From Bog-756 sp963845485 (GTDB lineage: Bacteria; Actinomycetota; Acidimicrobiia; Acidimicrobiales; RAAP-2): DNA of 64,000 nucleotides. The notes under the pieces were generated by a model. That model worked only from the letters and a program-made list of their open reading frames with translations, was not told the origin of the DNA and did not search any database. The DNA lies in the NCBI GenBank assembly GCA_963845485.1, contig CAWJSI010000014.1:310001-374000 (forward strand), written 5' to 3'. The position numbers and the translations under genes were made by a program. Positions 1 through 8,056 of the stretch are shown here, piece after piece (position 1 is the stretch's first letter; each line of letters begins with the position of its first letter).

Positions 1-501
1 CGACAGCGGTGCGGACTGCATGTCCTTCAACCCGGTGAAGCGCCCGAACCGGGACAACGCCACGATCAACGGCCATCGCTCGGCGGCACAGAACGGGCAG
101 TACTCGGCCCCGACGTAGAGGACCTCGGGTTTGCCCGCTGCCCGGAGGGACGGCTGTCCGGTGAGGACCTCGGGGGCCACCAGTGGCGAGTCGGGTGCGG
201 TGACGCCCACGGTGTCGAAGACCGACGCAGGCACTTTGGCCAGCTCCGTCACCACCCCCGGGGCGGCCGTGGCCCGTTGCACGGTCTGGTATCTGGGCTT
301 CGGATCGGTGAGGGCGTAGGTCACGAGAACGATGACCGCCACCAGGATGACGGCCACCGCTCCCCAGGCGAACCGAGCCGTGCGGTTACGTGACGGCCCG
401 GTGGTCGGCTCGCCCCCGGATCCCGCCGGTTCCGAGCCGACTGGGCTTTCGCCGACCGGGATGGGTGTTGTCTCGCCCTGGAACCCCTGCTCGCCGGTCA
501 T
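1..501 (-). CDS. DUF929-like thioredoxin-fold protein (partial)
   Basis: This gene starts with ATG at 501 and runs off the left edge, so its C-terminus is missing. About 40 polar residues precede one membrane segment (FAWGAVAVILVAVIVLVTYA). The extracytoplasmic part then carries GAEYCPFCAAERW, a thioredoxin-like CPFC active site. It closely resembles the second DUF929-like gene at 1031-2146. A VKOR homologue lies between them on the same strand, with its stop 25 bases upstream. By analogy with VKOR/thioredoxin partners, I infer a membrane-anchored thiol-disulfide protein acting outside the membrane. The exact substrate is unknown. Confidence 0.8.
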   Translation of the reverse strand, partial: MTGEQGFQGETTPIPVGESPVGSEPAGSGGEPTTGPSRNRTARFAWGAVAVILVAVIVLVTYALTDPKPRYQTVQRATAAPGVVTELAKVPASVFDTVGVTAPDSPLVAPEVLTGQPSLRAAGKPEVLYVGAEYCPFCAAERWPLIVALSRFGRFTGLKDMQSAPLS

Positions 502-525
502 GGCCGCACCCGACCGGAGTCGGGC

Positions 526-1017
526 CTACTCGACGTCGTCGTACTGGTCACCGGCATCCCATCGGTCGTCCGACGCCAACACCACCGGGGTCGCCGTCAC
601 GATGATCACGAAGAGGATGAAGGTGACGAGGTGCACACCGGAGCACCACAGGCAGATGGCTTTGATGATGAAGAGCTCGGCGATGATCAGGTAGATGATC
701 ATGCCCACGCCGGTGACGGCGAGGAGGAGGCGGGCCAGGTGGATCCGGCGGTCGGTGCTCCGCCAGGCCGCCGGGAGGCAGAGGACGATCATCGGGATGA
801 AGAAGAACAGACCCAACATGGCCACGGGGATGCCCAGGATCTCGGACTGGGGACTGGTGGTGACCTTGGCGCAGTTGATGGTCCCGTTGTCCGAGCACAC
901 CAGGGCCACCTTGTCGAAGTGGGTGATGGTCAGATAGGTGGCGATACCCAGTCCGACGATGCTGAGTGCCAGCGTGGCCAGGGGTTGCCAGCGCAGCGTC
1001 GGCACGGTCGTGGTCAC
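526..1017 (-). CDS. Vitamin K epoxide reductase (VKOR) family protein
   Basis: A 163-residue integral membrane protein starting at GTG. It has four or five hydrophobic segments and both cysteine pairs expected of bacterial VKOR: a loop pair (CSDNGTINC, around residues 41-49) and the quinone-proximal CLWC pair (around residues 122-125). In bacteria VKOR takes electrons from a thioredoxin-like partner and passes them to quinone, making disulfide bonds in exported proteins, the role DsbB plays in other bacteria. It is sandwiched between two DUF929-like CPFC proteins and lies 13 bases after the upstream one, so an operon is likely. The flanking proteins are the obvious candidate redox partners, which is inference from gene order. 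Confidence 0.9.
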   Translation of the reverse strand: MTTTVPTLRWQPLATLALSIVGLGIATYLTITHFDKVALVCSDNGTINCAKVTTSPQSEILGIPVAMLGLFFFIPMIVLCLPAAWRSTDRRIHLARLLLAVTGVGMIIYLIIAELFIIKAICLWCSGVHLVTFILFVIIVTATPVVLASDDRWDAGDQYDDVE

Positions 1018-1030
1018 CAGAGGCTGGGGA

Positions 1031-2146
1031 TCAGCCGAGCTTCATGGCTTTGGCCGCGGCGGTGACACCTGAGCTCTGGCACACCGAGCCGGGCTGCTGG
1101 TTGGTGGCCGAGCAGATGGCGGCCGAGATGTAGTTCGAGGTGGCGACGATGGCTTGGGTGACCGGATTGGACGGGTCCTTGAGCGAGGAGGCGATCTCCT
1201 CTTGGGTCTGTCCGGTCAGTCCGCCCGGCTCGTAGGTGGAGCCCGAGAACAGGACCTTGTTGTCCACGTTGATGTAGGGGAAGGAGATCCCCTGGGTGTT
1301 GCCGGGAACGAACTGGGAACTGGCGTACTTGGCCAGCACGGCCGCCTCCGCCTTGGTGGGCGTCTGGAGCGGCTTGTAGCCGCTACATCCGGTTGCCGTC
1401 TTGTCCACGATGTTGGTGCAGGCCTCGATGGGCACGAAGTTGATGTACTTGCTGTCGTAGGTGGCGTTCCGGAAGGTGAAGGTGCTGTAGTCCCCGTCCT
1501 GGAGGCCCGAGGCCGTGGTGTCCAGACCGTGCCAGGTGCCGAAGCGGGACAGGGAAAGCACCATGCTCCACCGTTCGGCGGCACAGAACGGGCAGTACTC
1601 GGCTCCGTAGTACATCATCGACGGTGCCTTGCCGTTCAGGGTGAGCGGGGGCTGGCCGGTGATGACGATGGGCTTGTTGCCGGCGAACTCGGCCGGAATG
1701 TCGGCACCCACGCTGTCGAACACCGAGGTGGGAACCGTGGTGACCTTGTTCACCAGGGAGGCGGATGCCGGCCGCACCGCCTGGTGCGAACTGGAGGTGG
1801 GCCCGCTGCCGCTGGTGGCTTTCACCACCACCAGCACCACGATGATGACGACGACGAGTCCCACGGCCCCCCAGGCCATCATCGCTCCGGACAGGCCCCG
1901 CTTCGGGGGGGTGGCGGCAGGACGGCCACCGGGGCGAGGCTTGTTGCCCCCGCTCCTGTTCCCGCCCCCGCCGGCCTTGGTCGCACCAGTGGCCTTGCCC
2001 GCCTTGCCGGTAGGAGCCTTGCCGGAGACCGGGCGGCTCTGGGCGCGGCTCTTGTCCTTGGCGCTCTGGCCCGCGCCGCCACCTGAAGCAGTGCTGGGCT
2101 TGGGCTTGTTCCCCCCGGCAGGGGGCTTCTTCTGGTCCTGTGCCAT
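1031..2146 (-). CDS. DUF929-like membrane-anchored thioredoxin-fold protein
   Basis: A 371-residue protein starting at ATG. The N-terminal 90 residues are a low-complexity Lys/Gly/Ala/Pro-rich cytoplasmic tail. One membrane helix follows (around residues 91-110, MAWGAVGLVVVIIVVLVVV). The outer domain contains YGAEYCPFCAAERW (around residue 180), a CPFC thioredoxin-type motif, plus further cysteines near CSGY and at the C-terminus. It is first in the three-gene disulfide cluster with VKOR and a second DUF929-like gene. The basic tail is much longer than in the paralogue and may contact membrane or nucleic acid, which I cannot test here. I see family-level similarity only; no substrate is evident. 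Confidence 0.82.
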   Translation of the reverse strand: MAQDQKKPPAGGNKPKPSTASGGGAGQSAKDKSRAQSRPVSGKAPTGKAGKATGATKAGGGGNRSGGNKPRPGGRPAATPPKRGLSGAMMAWGAVGLVVVIIVVLVVVKATSGSGPTSSSHQAVRPASASLVNKVTTVPTSVFDSVGADIPAEFAGNKPIVITGQPPLTLNGKAPSMMYYGAEYCPFCAAERWSMVLSLSRFGTWHGLDTTASGLQDGDYSTFTFRNATYDSKYINFVPIEACTNIVDKTATGCSGYKPLQTPTKAEAAVLAKYASSQFVPGNTQGISFPYINVDNKVLFSGSTYEPGGLTGQTQEEIASSLKDPSNPVTQAIVATSNYISAAICSATNQQPGSVCQSSGVTAAAKAMKLG

Positions 2147-2301
2147 GGTTCCGCAGTCCCCGATTCGTGGCGTCGTCGGAGGAAGCGTAACCGCCAGGTC
2201 CCCACGATCGGGGTCAGGACACGCTTTGACCTGGGTGGGAGGTCACACCACCGGGCGCGGATGGGGGTAGTCGGGGGTGAACGGGCGTACACTGACCGCC
2301 C

Positions 2302-3207
2302 ATGTCGGGAGAAGCACAGGGGCAGCCCGTTCCGACCTCGCCGGACGAGACGACACCGCCGCCACGCGCCTCGGGCCTCCGCTTCGAGCGGACCGAGGTC
2401 GACGGCCACCGAGTCAGCTACGGGGTGTGCGGGTCCGGTCCCGCCGCGCTGTTCCTCCACGGTTGGGGGCTACGTCCCAACGCCTACCGGGCTCCGATCC
2501 AGGCCATGGCCAGAGCGGGGTGTCGCGTCTACGCCCCCGCCCTCCCCGGCTTCGGCGGAACACACGAGTTGGCCCCGGACCAGCGCACCTTCGCCGGCTA
2601 CGCCACCTGGGTCGGGCGGTTCCTCGACGCCGTCGGGGAGCCCGACGTGGCCATCGTGGCGGGCCACTCCTTCGGTGGTGGGGTGGCCACCGCCTTCAGC
2701 TACGAGCAGCCATGGCGGGTGTCGGGTCTGCTGCTGGCCAACGCCATCGGCAGCCCCACCTGGGCGCTCTTCCCCGACGAGGTCCGGACCATGGTCCAGC
2801 GCCCGTTCTGGGACTGGGGGCGGCACTTCTCCACCGACCTGCTGCACTCGCCCCGCCTGCTCCGGTTGCTGCCGATCCTCTTGGAGGACTTCATCCCCAA
2901 TCTGATGAGCAACCCGCTCGGGATGTTCCGCACGGGCGAGTTCATCCGGCGAGCCGATCTGGTCCGGGAGGTCCGCGCCATCGCCCGGTGGGGTATCCCG
3001 GTAACCGTGGCGTGGTCCGATCGGGACGGTCTGGTGCCCCGCTCGGCCTTCGACGACCTCCGCCACGCTGCTGGCGTCGATGGCGTCGTGGTGGATGGCG
3101 CACACGCCTGGCTGATCGCCGACCCGGCCCAGTTCGGGGAGCTGGCCACCAGCGCGCTGGTCGACTCGGGGGCCCTCACCCCCCGCTCGGCCATGGAACG
3201 GGCCTGA
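2302..3207 (+). CDS. Alpha/beta hydrolase
   Basis: A 301-residue alpha/beta-hydrolase-fold protein. The oxyanion segment is LFLHGWG (around residue 52). The nucleophile elbow is AGHSFGGG (around residue 121), with serine as the nucleophile. A late Asp in WSDRDG (around residue 236) and the His in GAHAW (around residue 273) fit the catalytic acid and base. About 25 Pro/Thr-rich residues precede the fold. It is divergent from the disulfide cluster, with 155 bases between, and sits 47 bases before the Nudix gene. The substrate cannot be predicted; candidates include small esters or lactones. Confidence 0.85.
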   Translation: MSGEAQGQPVPTSPDETTPPPRASGLRFERTEVDGHRVSYGVCGSGPAALFLHGWGLRPNAYRAPIQAMARAGCRVYAPALPGFGGTHELAPDQRTFAGYATWVGRFLDAVGEPDVAIVAGHSFGGGVATAFSYEQPWRVSGLLLANAIGSPTWALFPDEVRTMVQRPFWDWGRHFSTDLLHSPRLLRLLPILLEDFIPNLMSNPLGMFRTGEFIRRADLVREVRAIARWGIPVTVAWSDRDGLVPRSAFDDLRHAAGVDGVVVDGAHAWLIADPAQFGELATSALVDSGALTPRSAMERA

Positions 3208-3254
3208 CCGGGACCGCCCGACGCCCGCCGGGTGGGCGGCGGTAGCCTGACGTA

Positions 3255-4166
3255 GTGGTACCCGTCCCCATTCAGCCTGCCGCCACCGTCATGCTGATCA
3301 GGGACGGTCTCGACGATCAGGGTGGACCCGCCGTCGAGGTCTGCATGCTGCGGCGCAACCTGGCCTCGGAGTTCGTGGCCGGTGCCTACGTGTTCCCGGG
3401 CGGTTCGGTGGATCCCGAGGACCACGGGCCAGAGGTCGACGCCTGGTGCGACGGCCGCACCGACGCCGATGCCAGCGCGGTCCTCGGCCTCGAGTCGGGG
3501 GGCCTGGCGTACTGGGTGGCCGCCCTACGTGAGTGCTTCGAGGAGTGCGGGGTCATGCTGGCCCGGCGTGGCGGTTCGGGCGACGATGCCGAGCTCCTCG
3601 ACACCTCTGACCCGTCGGTCGCCGCCCGCTTCGGCGCGTACCGTGACGCCGTCAACGGGGGGACGATGGGTCTCCTCGACATCTGCCGGCGAGAGGACCT
3701 CGTGCTGGCCGTCGACGCTGTCTACTACGTGAGCCATTGGATCACGCCCGAACTCGCCCCTCGGCGCTACGACACCCGATTCTTCATCAGCGCCGCCCCG
3801 GCCGGTCAGGTGGCCCACCACGACGACACCGAGACCATCGCCACCATCTGGGTGCGTCCCACCGAGGCCTTGGCCCGCCAGTCGGCCGGGGACATTGAAC
3901 TGCTGCCGCCGACCATTGCCAACTTGCGGAGCATCGAAGGGTTCACGTCGAGCCGAGAGGTGATGGCATGGGCGAGGGGGGTGACCCACGTCACCACCGT
4001 CCTGCCCATCGTGTTGATCGAGGACGGGCACATCCTCATCCTCCGACCCGGGGACGAGGGCTACGAGGAGGCGCTGGCCGACCGGCTGGCCTCGGGAGCC
4101 GAGATCGACCCGGCCCTGGCCGATCTGGCCCGCCAAGCCTGGGGTCCCAAAGCGGGAACGCTCTAG
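3255..4166 (+). CDS. Nudix hydrolase
   Basis: A 303-residue protein starting at GTG (3255). A Nudix fold opens with PAATVMLIRDG, and a Nudix box appears late as ALRECFEECGVML (around residues 90-102), matching the REUXEEXGU core. The long insertion before the box and the C-terminal extension resemble eukaryotic NUDT19-like and actinobacterial long Nudix proteins rather than MutT. Members of this group often hydrolyse CoA esters or other nucleoside diphosphate derivatives. The substrate here is unknown. It is convergent with the Mrp gene, with 20 bases between stops. Confidence 0.88.
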   Translation: MVPVPIQPAATVMLIRDGLDDQGGPAVEVCMLRRNLASEFVAGAYVFPGGSVDPEDHGPEVDAWCDGRTDADASAVLGLESGGLAYWVAALRECFEECGVMLARRGGSGDDAELLDTSDPSVAARFGAYRDAVNGGTMGLLDICRREDLVLAVDAVYYVSHWITPELAPRRYDTRFFISAAPAGQVAHHDDTETIATIWVRPTEALARQSAGDIELLPPTIANLRSIEGFTSSREVMAWARGVTHVTTVLPIVLIEDGHILILRPGDEGYEEALADRLASGAEIDPALADLARQAWGPKAGTL

Positions 4167-4186
4167 GTCACCAGCGGGGCGACGCC

Positions 4187-5410
4187 CTACGCCGAGGTCT
4201 CGGCCGGGATGAGGTCACCCGCGGCGACGGCCGCCTCGACCCGCTCCAGCAGCCGCACGCTGCAGCCGTCCATGGCCACCACCGGGGCGATGGTGGAGAT
4301 GACCGATTCGGCGATGGCGTCGAAGGCTTCGGCCAGTGGGCCGCCCACGTCGAGGGCCACCGGCTCGCCGGCATCACCGCCGGCCGCCACGGAAGGGTGG
4401 AGGGGGATCTGCCCGATGAGCGGGACACCCACGTCGGCGGCCAGCCGGGCCCCGCCCCCCGACCCGAACAGCGCGTACGACGTACCGTGCTCGCAGACGA
4501 AGTCGCTCATGTTCTCGATCACGCCCGCCACCCGGAGGTAGCCCTTCCGGGCCATATCGGCGGTCCTGGCCGCCACCTTCTGGGCGGCCACCGGAGGAGT
4601 GGTAACCACGATGACCTCGGTGCGCGGAAGCATGCGGGCCAACCCCATCTGGATGTCCCCGGTTCCCGGGGGCATGTCGATCAGCAGGTAGTCGAGATCG
4701 CCCCAGTGGACGTCCTCCAAGAACTGCTGCACGGCCCGGTTCAAGATGAGCCCACGCCACATGATGGCGCTGTCCTCGTCGGCCAGAAAGCCCATGGACA
4801 ACACCCGCAGGACGCCGGTGCCCACCCGGCGTTCGAGGGGCACCATCTTCTTGTCGCGTGCCTCCACCTCGCCGGTCATGCCCAGGAGCCGGGGTACGGA
4901 GAACCCCCAGATGTCCGCGTCGAGCACACCGATGGTGAGACCTCGGCGGGCCATGGCCACGGCCAGGTTGACCGTGACCGAGCTCTTTCCCACGCCACCC
5001 TTGCCCGAGGCGATGGCGATGACCCGGGCCGTGTCGGGGATGTCCGTGACCGGGGCCGGGTCCTGGGCCAACTTGCGGGCCCGGTCCATGACCGCCCTGC
5101 GCTGGTCGGGATCCATCACCCCGGTCGTGACCGAGATCGAGCTGACCCCCGGCAGGGCCCCCACGTGGGTCTCCACATCGCTCTGGATCTGGGTGCGCAG
5201 GGGGCAACCGGCCACGGTGAGGGCCACCTCGACGGCCACGGCGCCGTCGGAGGACACGGTGACGTTGGTGACCATGTTCAACTCGACGATGTCTGCCCCG
5301 AGTTCGGGATCGACCACTCCCCGCAGTGCGGTCCTGACCGCTTCGGACGAGGGAACGGCGGGGCCCACAGGCTCCGCTGCTCCTCCACCGGTGCTTTCCG
5401 ACCTGCTCAC
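4187..5410 (-). CDS. apbC: Mrp/ApbC-type P-loop ATPase, Fe-S cluster carrier
   Basis: A 407-residue protein with an N-terminal MIP18/DUF59-like domain (around residues 23-100, starting AVRTALRGVVDPELG). The ParA/MinD-type ATPase follows, with the deviant Walker A SGKGGVGKSS (around residue 133) and Walker B-like YLLIDMPPGTGD. Mrp/ApbC/Nbp35 proteins bind and transfer Fe-S clusters to apoproteins. The classical C-terminal CXXC is not visible; isolated cysteines lie near FVCEHG and DGCSV. It is divergent from the IscA/ErpA gene, consistent with a shared Fe-S assembly role. Confidence 0.92.
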   Translation of the reverse strand: MSRSESTGGGAAEPVGPAVPSSEAVRTALRGVVDPELGADIVELNMVTNVTVSSDGAVAVEVALTVAGCPLRTQIQSDVETHVGALPGVSSISVTTGVMDPDQRRAVMDRARKLAQDPAPVTDIPDTARVIAIASGKGGVGKSSVTVNLAVAMARRGLTIGVLDADIWGFSVPRLLGMTGEVEARDKKMVPLERRVGTGVLRVLSMGFLADEDSAIMWRGLILNRAVQQFLEDVHWGDLDYLLIDMPPGTGDIQMGLARMLPRTEVIVVTTPPVAAQKVAARTADMARKGYLRVAGVIENMSDFVCEHGTSYALFGSGGGARLAADVGVPLIGQIPLHPSVAAGGDAGEPVALDVGGPLAEAFDAIAESVISTIAPVVAMDGCSVRLLERVEAAVAAGDLIPAETSA

Positions 5411-5550
5411 GGGAGCAATTCTACCGGCCCGGCCCCGTGAACCACCCGATGGGATGTACCACCCGGTCGTGGACGCGGGTACGCTTTGGGGCGAAGTGCC
5501 GGGCCGTACCGGAGGAACTCCTCCGGACCAGTACGAACCGGGCCGAGGTC

Positions 5551-5576
5551 GGAGTCGCCGCCAAGGCGGCGGCTCC
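5551..5576. other. Stem-loop in the Mrp/IscA divergent region
   Basis: A 12-base left arm (5551-5562) pairs with a right arm at 5565-5576, with one G-T wobble. A second inverted repeat, CCGGAGGA/TCCTCCGG, lies about 40 bases upstream. The hairpin ends 30 bases before the IscA start, so it would lie in the leader if transcription starts upstream. No T-tract follows. It could be a leader structure or a terminator. No known Fe-S regulatory motif is recognised. Confidence 0.4.
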
Positions 5577-5606
5577 TCGAAGAGTCGCTAGTCAAGAGGA
5601 GCGCCG

Positions 5607-5972
5607 ATGAGTGCCACCATGCAGACCGTCAGCATCGGGAAGAAGCCCAATCCGGTCACGTTGACGGACGTCGCCACGTCCAAGGTGGCCGAGCTCCTGG
5701 CCCAGGAGGACATCGACGGCCTGGCCCTCCGGGTGGCCGTACGCCCCGGTGGGTGCTCGGGCTTCAGCTACGAGATGTTCTTCGATGCCGATGTGGCCGA
5801 GGACGATGTGGTGCGCGAGTTCGGCACCGTGAAGGTCGTGGTGGACGCCACCAGCGCCGACCTGCTGAAGGGATCGACGCTCGACTACAGCGACGGGCTC
5901 CAGGGGGCCGGGTTCCATGTGACGAATCCCAACGCCTCCCGCACGTGCGGCTGTGGCTCTTCGTTTAGCTGA
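5607..5972 (+). CDS. erpA: IscA/ErpA-type iron-sulfur cluster assembly protein
   Basis: A 121-residue A-type carrier with the three conserved cysteines: one in RPGGCSGFSYE (around residue 49) and the pair in TCGCGSSF at the C-terminus. These ligate an Fe-S cluster for transfer to client proteins. The start is ATG, with AGAGGAGCGCCG just upstream as the ribosome site. It is divergent from the Mrp carrier and immediately upstream, in the same frame, of a protein predicted to hold two [2Fe-2S] clusters. That is a plausible client, by context only. Confidence 0.93.
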   Translation: MSATMQTVSIGKKPNPVTLTDVATSKVAELLAQEDIDGLALRVAVRPGGCSGFSYEMFFDADVAEDDVVREFGTVKVVVDATSADLLKGSTLDYSDGLQGAGFHVTNPNASRTCGCGSSFS

Positions 5973-5984
5973 TCTGCTGAACTC

Positions 5985-7601
5985 CTGATCCGACTGCGCG
6001 TCGACGGCGCCGACGTCGAAGTAGTCGACGACGCGGCGTCGCTGCTCGACGTACTCCGGGACCAGCTGGGCATCCGGGCCGTCAAAGACGGCTGCAGCCC
6101 GCAGGGCCAGTGCGGCTGTTGCACGGTGTGGGTTGACGGCGCCCCCCGTGTCGCCTGTGTGACCCCGGTCCGACGACTGGGCGGTCGCGAGATCACCACG
6201 CTCGACGGTCTCTCGGCTGCGACCAGGAGCCGGTGGTCTGAGGGGCTGGTGGCAACGGGAGGCAGCCAGTGCGGATTCTGTACCCCCGGCATCGTGATGC
6301 GGTTGGCTGCGCTCGACGCGGGTGCCCCGGTCACCCGCGAGGCGGTTGACCAGGCCCTCCTCGCCCACCTGTGCCGCTGCACCGGATGGCAGACCATCGG
6401 TGAGGCAGCCGGGGCGGTCCTCGGCGCTCCGGTCGCCGATCCCCCCGCTTCGTCCCGTGACCTGGATCGGGCCGCCACGCGGGCCGGCATCGAGGGTGGA
6501 GCCGCCCAACGGGTGGGCCCGGCCATCGTGTTGGGCCAGGCCGGCTTCGCCGACGACGGCTGTCCCCCCGATGCCCTGGTCGCCGTGCCCGACGCACAGG
6601 GGGGCTACGTCGTGGCCGAATCGGTGGCCGAGGCCCGCGCCCGGGCCGGCAAGGTCCAGGGGCGCAGCACCAGCCTCCCGCTCCGTCATCCGGTGCCGGT
6701 GCCGGTCGGCGACTGGGATCTCACGCTCCGGACCACCTGGGTCGAGCCCGGCTACGTCGAGCCGGATGCTTCCTGGTGTCATCCGGGGGGCGAACCGGCA
6801 TCGCCTCTCGGAAACGGCGGGGCCTTCGGCGGCAAGGCGGACTCGCCGGTGGCCGAGGACGCCCGGCGGCTGGCCGGCGAGCTCGGTCGGCCGGTCCGGG
6901 TCCTCTGGTCCCGTGAGGACGTCGTGCGCCGAGGACCGAAGCGCCCGCCGGTGGCCGGTGGGATCGACCGGTCGGGTCGCGGAGTCCTCTGCGTCGGGGT
7001 GCCGCCCGGGGGAGTGGACGAGGAGCACTGGGCCGCCGTCAGCGAGTCCGTGGCCACGGTGGCGCCCGATCTCGAGCTGGTCCCCGTGCCTACGGTTGGA
7101 CCACCCATCGGCCTCTCGCTGCGGGCTGCGGTCTGGGCCGAGGCCGCCGTGCTGGCCGCGGCGGCCCGGTCACTCGACGCCCTCGGTCCCGGGGCCCACC
7201 GTGACGTGGGCATCGAGGTGGTGGGTCCAGCCGGTGGCCGGGCGGTGGTCCGCTGCCTCGGTGACGACTCGCTCGAGGTGGCAGTCGACGCCGGCGAGGT
7301 CCTAGACGAGGTGGTGCTCCGCTCCTACTGCATCGGGGCGGCCCACCAGGCGCTCGGCTGGGTGCGTTCCGAGGGCATCGCCGTGGACGACGACGGTGCG
7401 GTCCGGGACCTCACCATCCGATCGTTCGGCATCCTCCAGGCCAGGGCCATGCCTCTGATCAGCGTGTCCGTCGAGGCCTCGACCCGGCCCGCGGTGAACG
7501 CCTCCGACGCGGTGTTCTGTGCCGCCGCCGCCGCTCGGTGGCTGGCCGACGGACTGTCCGAGTGTTGGCCCACCGACCGGGCCGGCTCCGGTCGACGCTG
7601 A
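5985..7601 (+). CDS. Miniature xanthine dehydrogenase-like fusion ([2Fe-2S] plus truncated Mo-domain)
   Basis: After the IscA stop at 5970-5972 the frame stays open to 7601. The first residues already belong to a plant-type ferredoxin fold (IRLRVDGADVEVVDDAASLL). Cysteines follow the xanthine dehydrogenase pattern: CSPQGQCGCC, then QCGFCTPG and LCRCTGW. No ATG, GTG or TTG precedes the fold; CTG at 5985 is my choice, with ATC at 5988 possible. The C-terminal half looks like a shrunken, diverged molybdopterin-binding subunit (TTWVEPGYVEPDA, GGAFGGK, and a late SVEASTRPAVNASDAVF). It lacks most of the usual 700-residue subunit and any FAD domain. Catalysis as a true hydroxylase is doubtful. Confidence 0.72.
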   Translation: MIRLRVDGADVEVVDDAASLLDVLRDQLGIRAVKDGCSPQGQCGCCTVWVDGAPRVACVTPVRRLGGREITTLDGLSAATRSRWSEGLVATGGSQCGFCTPGIVMRLAALDAGAPVTREAVDQALLAHLCRCTGWQTIGEAAGAVLGAPVADPPASSRDLDRAATRAGIEGGAAQRVGPAIVLGQAGFADDGCPPDALVAVPDAQGGYVVAESVAEARARAGKVQGRSTSLPLRHPVPVPVGDWDLTLRTTWVEPGYVEPDASWCHPGGEPASPLGNGGAFGGKADSPVAEDARRLAGELGRPVRVLWSREDVVRRGPKRPPVAGGIDRSGRGVLCVGVPPGGVDEEHWAAVSESVATVAPDLELVPVPTVGPPIGLSLRAAVWAEAAVLAAAARSLDALGPGAHRDVGIEVVGPAGGRAVVRCLGDDSLEVAVDAGEVLDEVVLRSYCIGAAHQALGWVRSEGIAVDDDGAVRDLTIRSFGILQARAMPLISVSVEASTRPAVNASDAVFCAAAAARWLADGLSECWPTDRAGSGRR

Positions 7602-7680
7602 CCGGAGGCAGGTAGAGCCGTCCGATCGGTTCGGTAGGCTGAACGCCCGTCGGAGCGCCCACCGGCCAGAGGAGTCCCCC

Positions 7681-8046
7681 ATGAGCACCCCGATCGGTCC
7701 CTACACCCCCATCGTCTCGGCCGGGCCGTGGTTGATCACCTCGGGCCAGTTGGGCCTCCTCCCCGACCGGGACGGCCCACCCGTACTGGTCGAGGGTGGC
7801 GCCCCCGAGCAGCTCACCCAGGCCCTGGCCAACGCCGTCCTGCTGTTGGCCGAGCACGGGGCCGGCCTCAGCGACGTGGTCAAGACCCTGGTGTTCGTCA
7901 CCGACATGGGGACCTTCGCCGCTGTCAACGAGGCCTACACGGCCAGCTTCGGTGACCATCGCCCGGCCCGGTCGGTGGTGGAGGTGTCCGCCCTGCCCAT
8001 GGGAGCGGCCGTCGAGGTGGAGGTCTGGGCCTACCGACCCGGATGA
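7681..8046 (+). CDS. RidA family enamine/imine deaminase
   Basis: A 121-residue RidA/YjgF/UK114 protein, of normal length for the family. It has the N-terminal PIGPYTPIV and the conserved Arg in RPARSVVEVSALPMGAAVEVEVWA near the C-terminus. RidA proteins hydrolyse reactive enamine or imine intermediates from PLP enzymes such as threonine dehydratase. The ribosome site is AGAGGAGTCCCCC before ATG at 7681. It follows the xanthine dehydrogenase-like gene by 79 bases. Its last 16 bases overlap the unshifted reading of the convergent regulator; the frame-corrected regulator ends at 8057. Confidence 0.9.
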   Translation: MSTPIGPYTPIVSAGPWLITSGQLGLLPDRDGPPVLVEGGAPEQLTQALANAVLLLAEHGAGLSDVVKTLVFVTDMGTFAAVNEAYTASFGDHRPARSVVEVSALPMGAAVEVEVWAYRPG

Positions 8047-8056
8047 GCCAGAGCGG

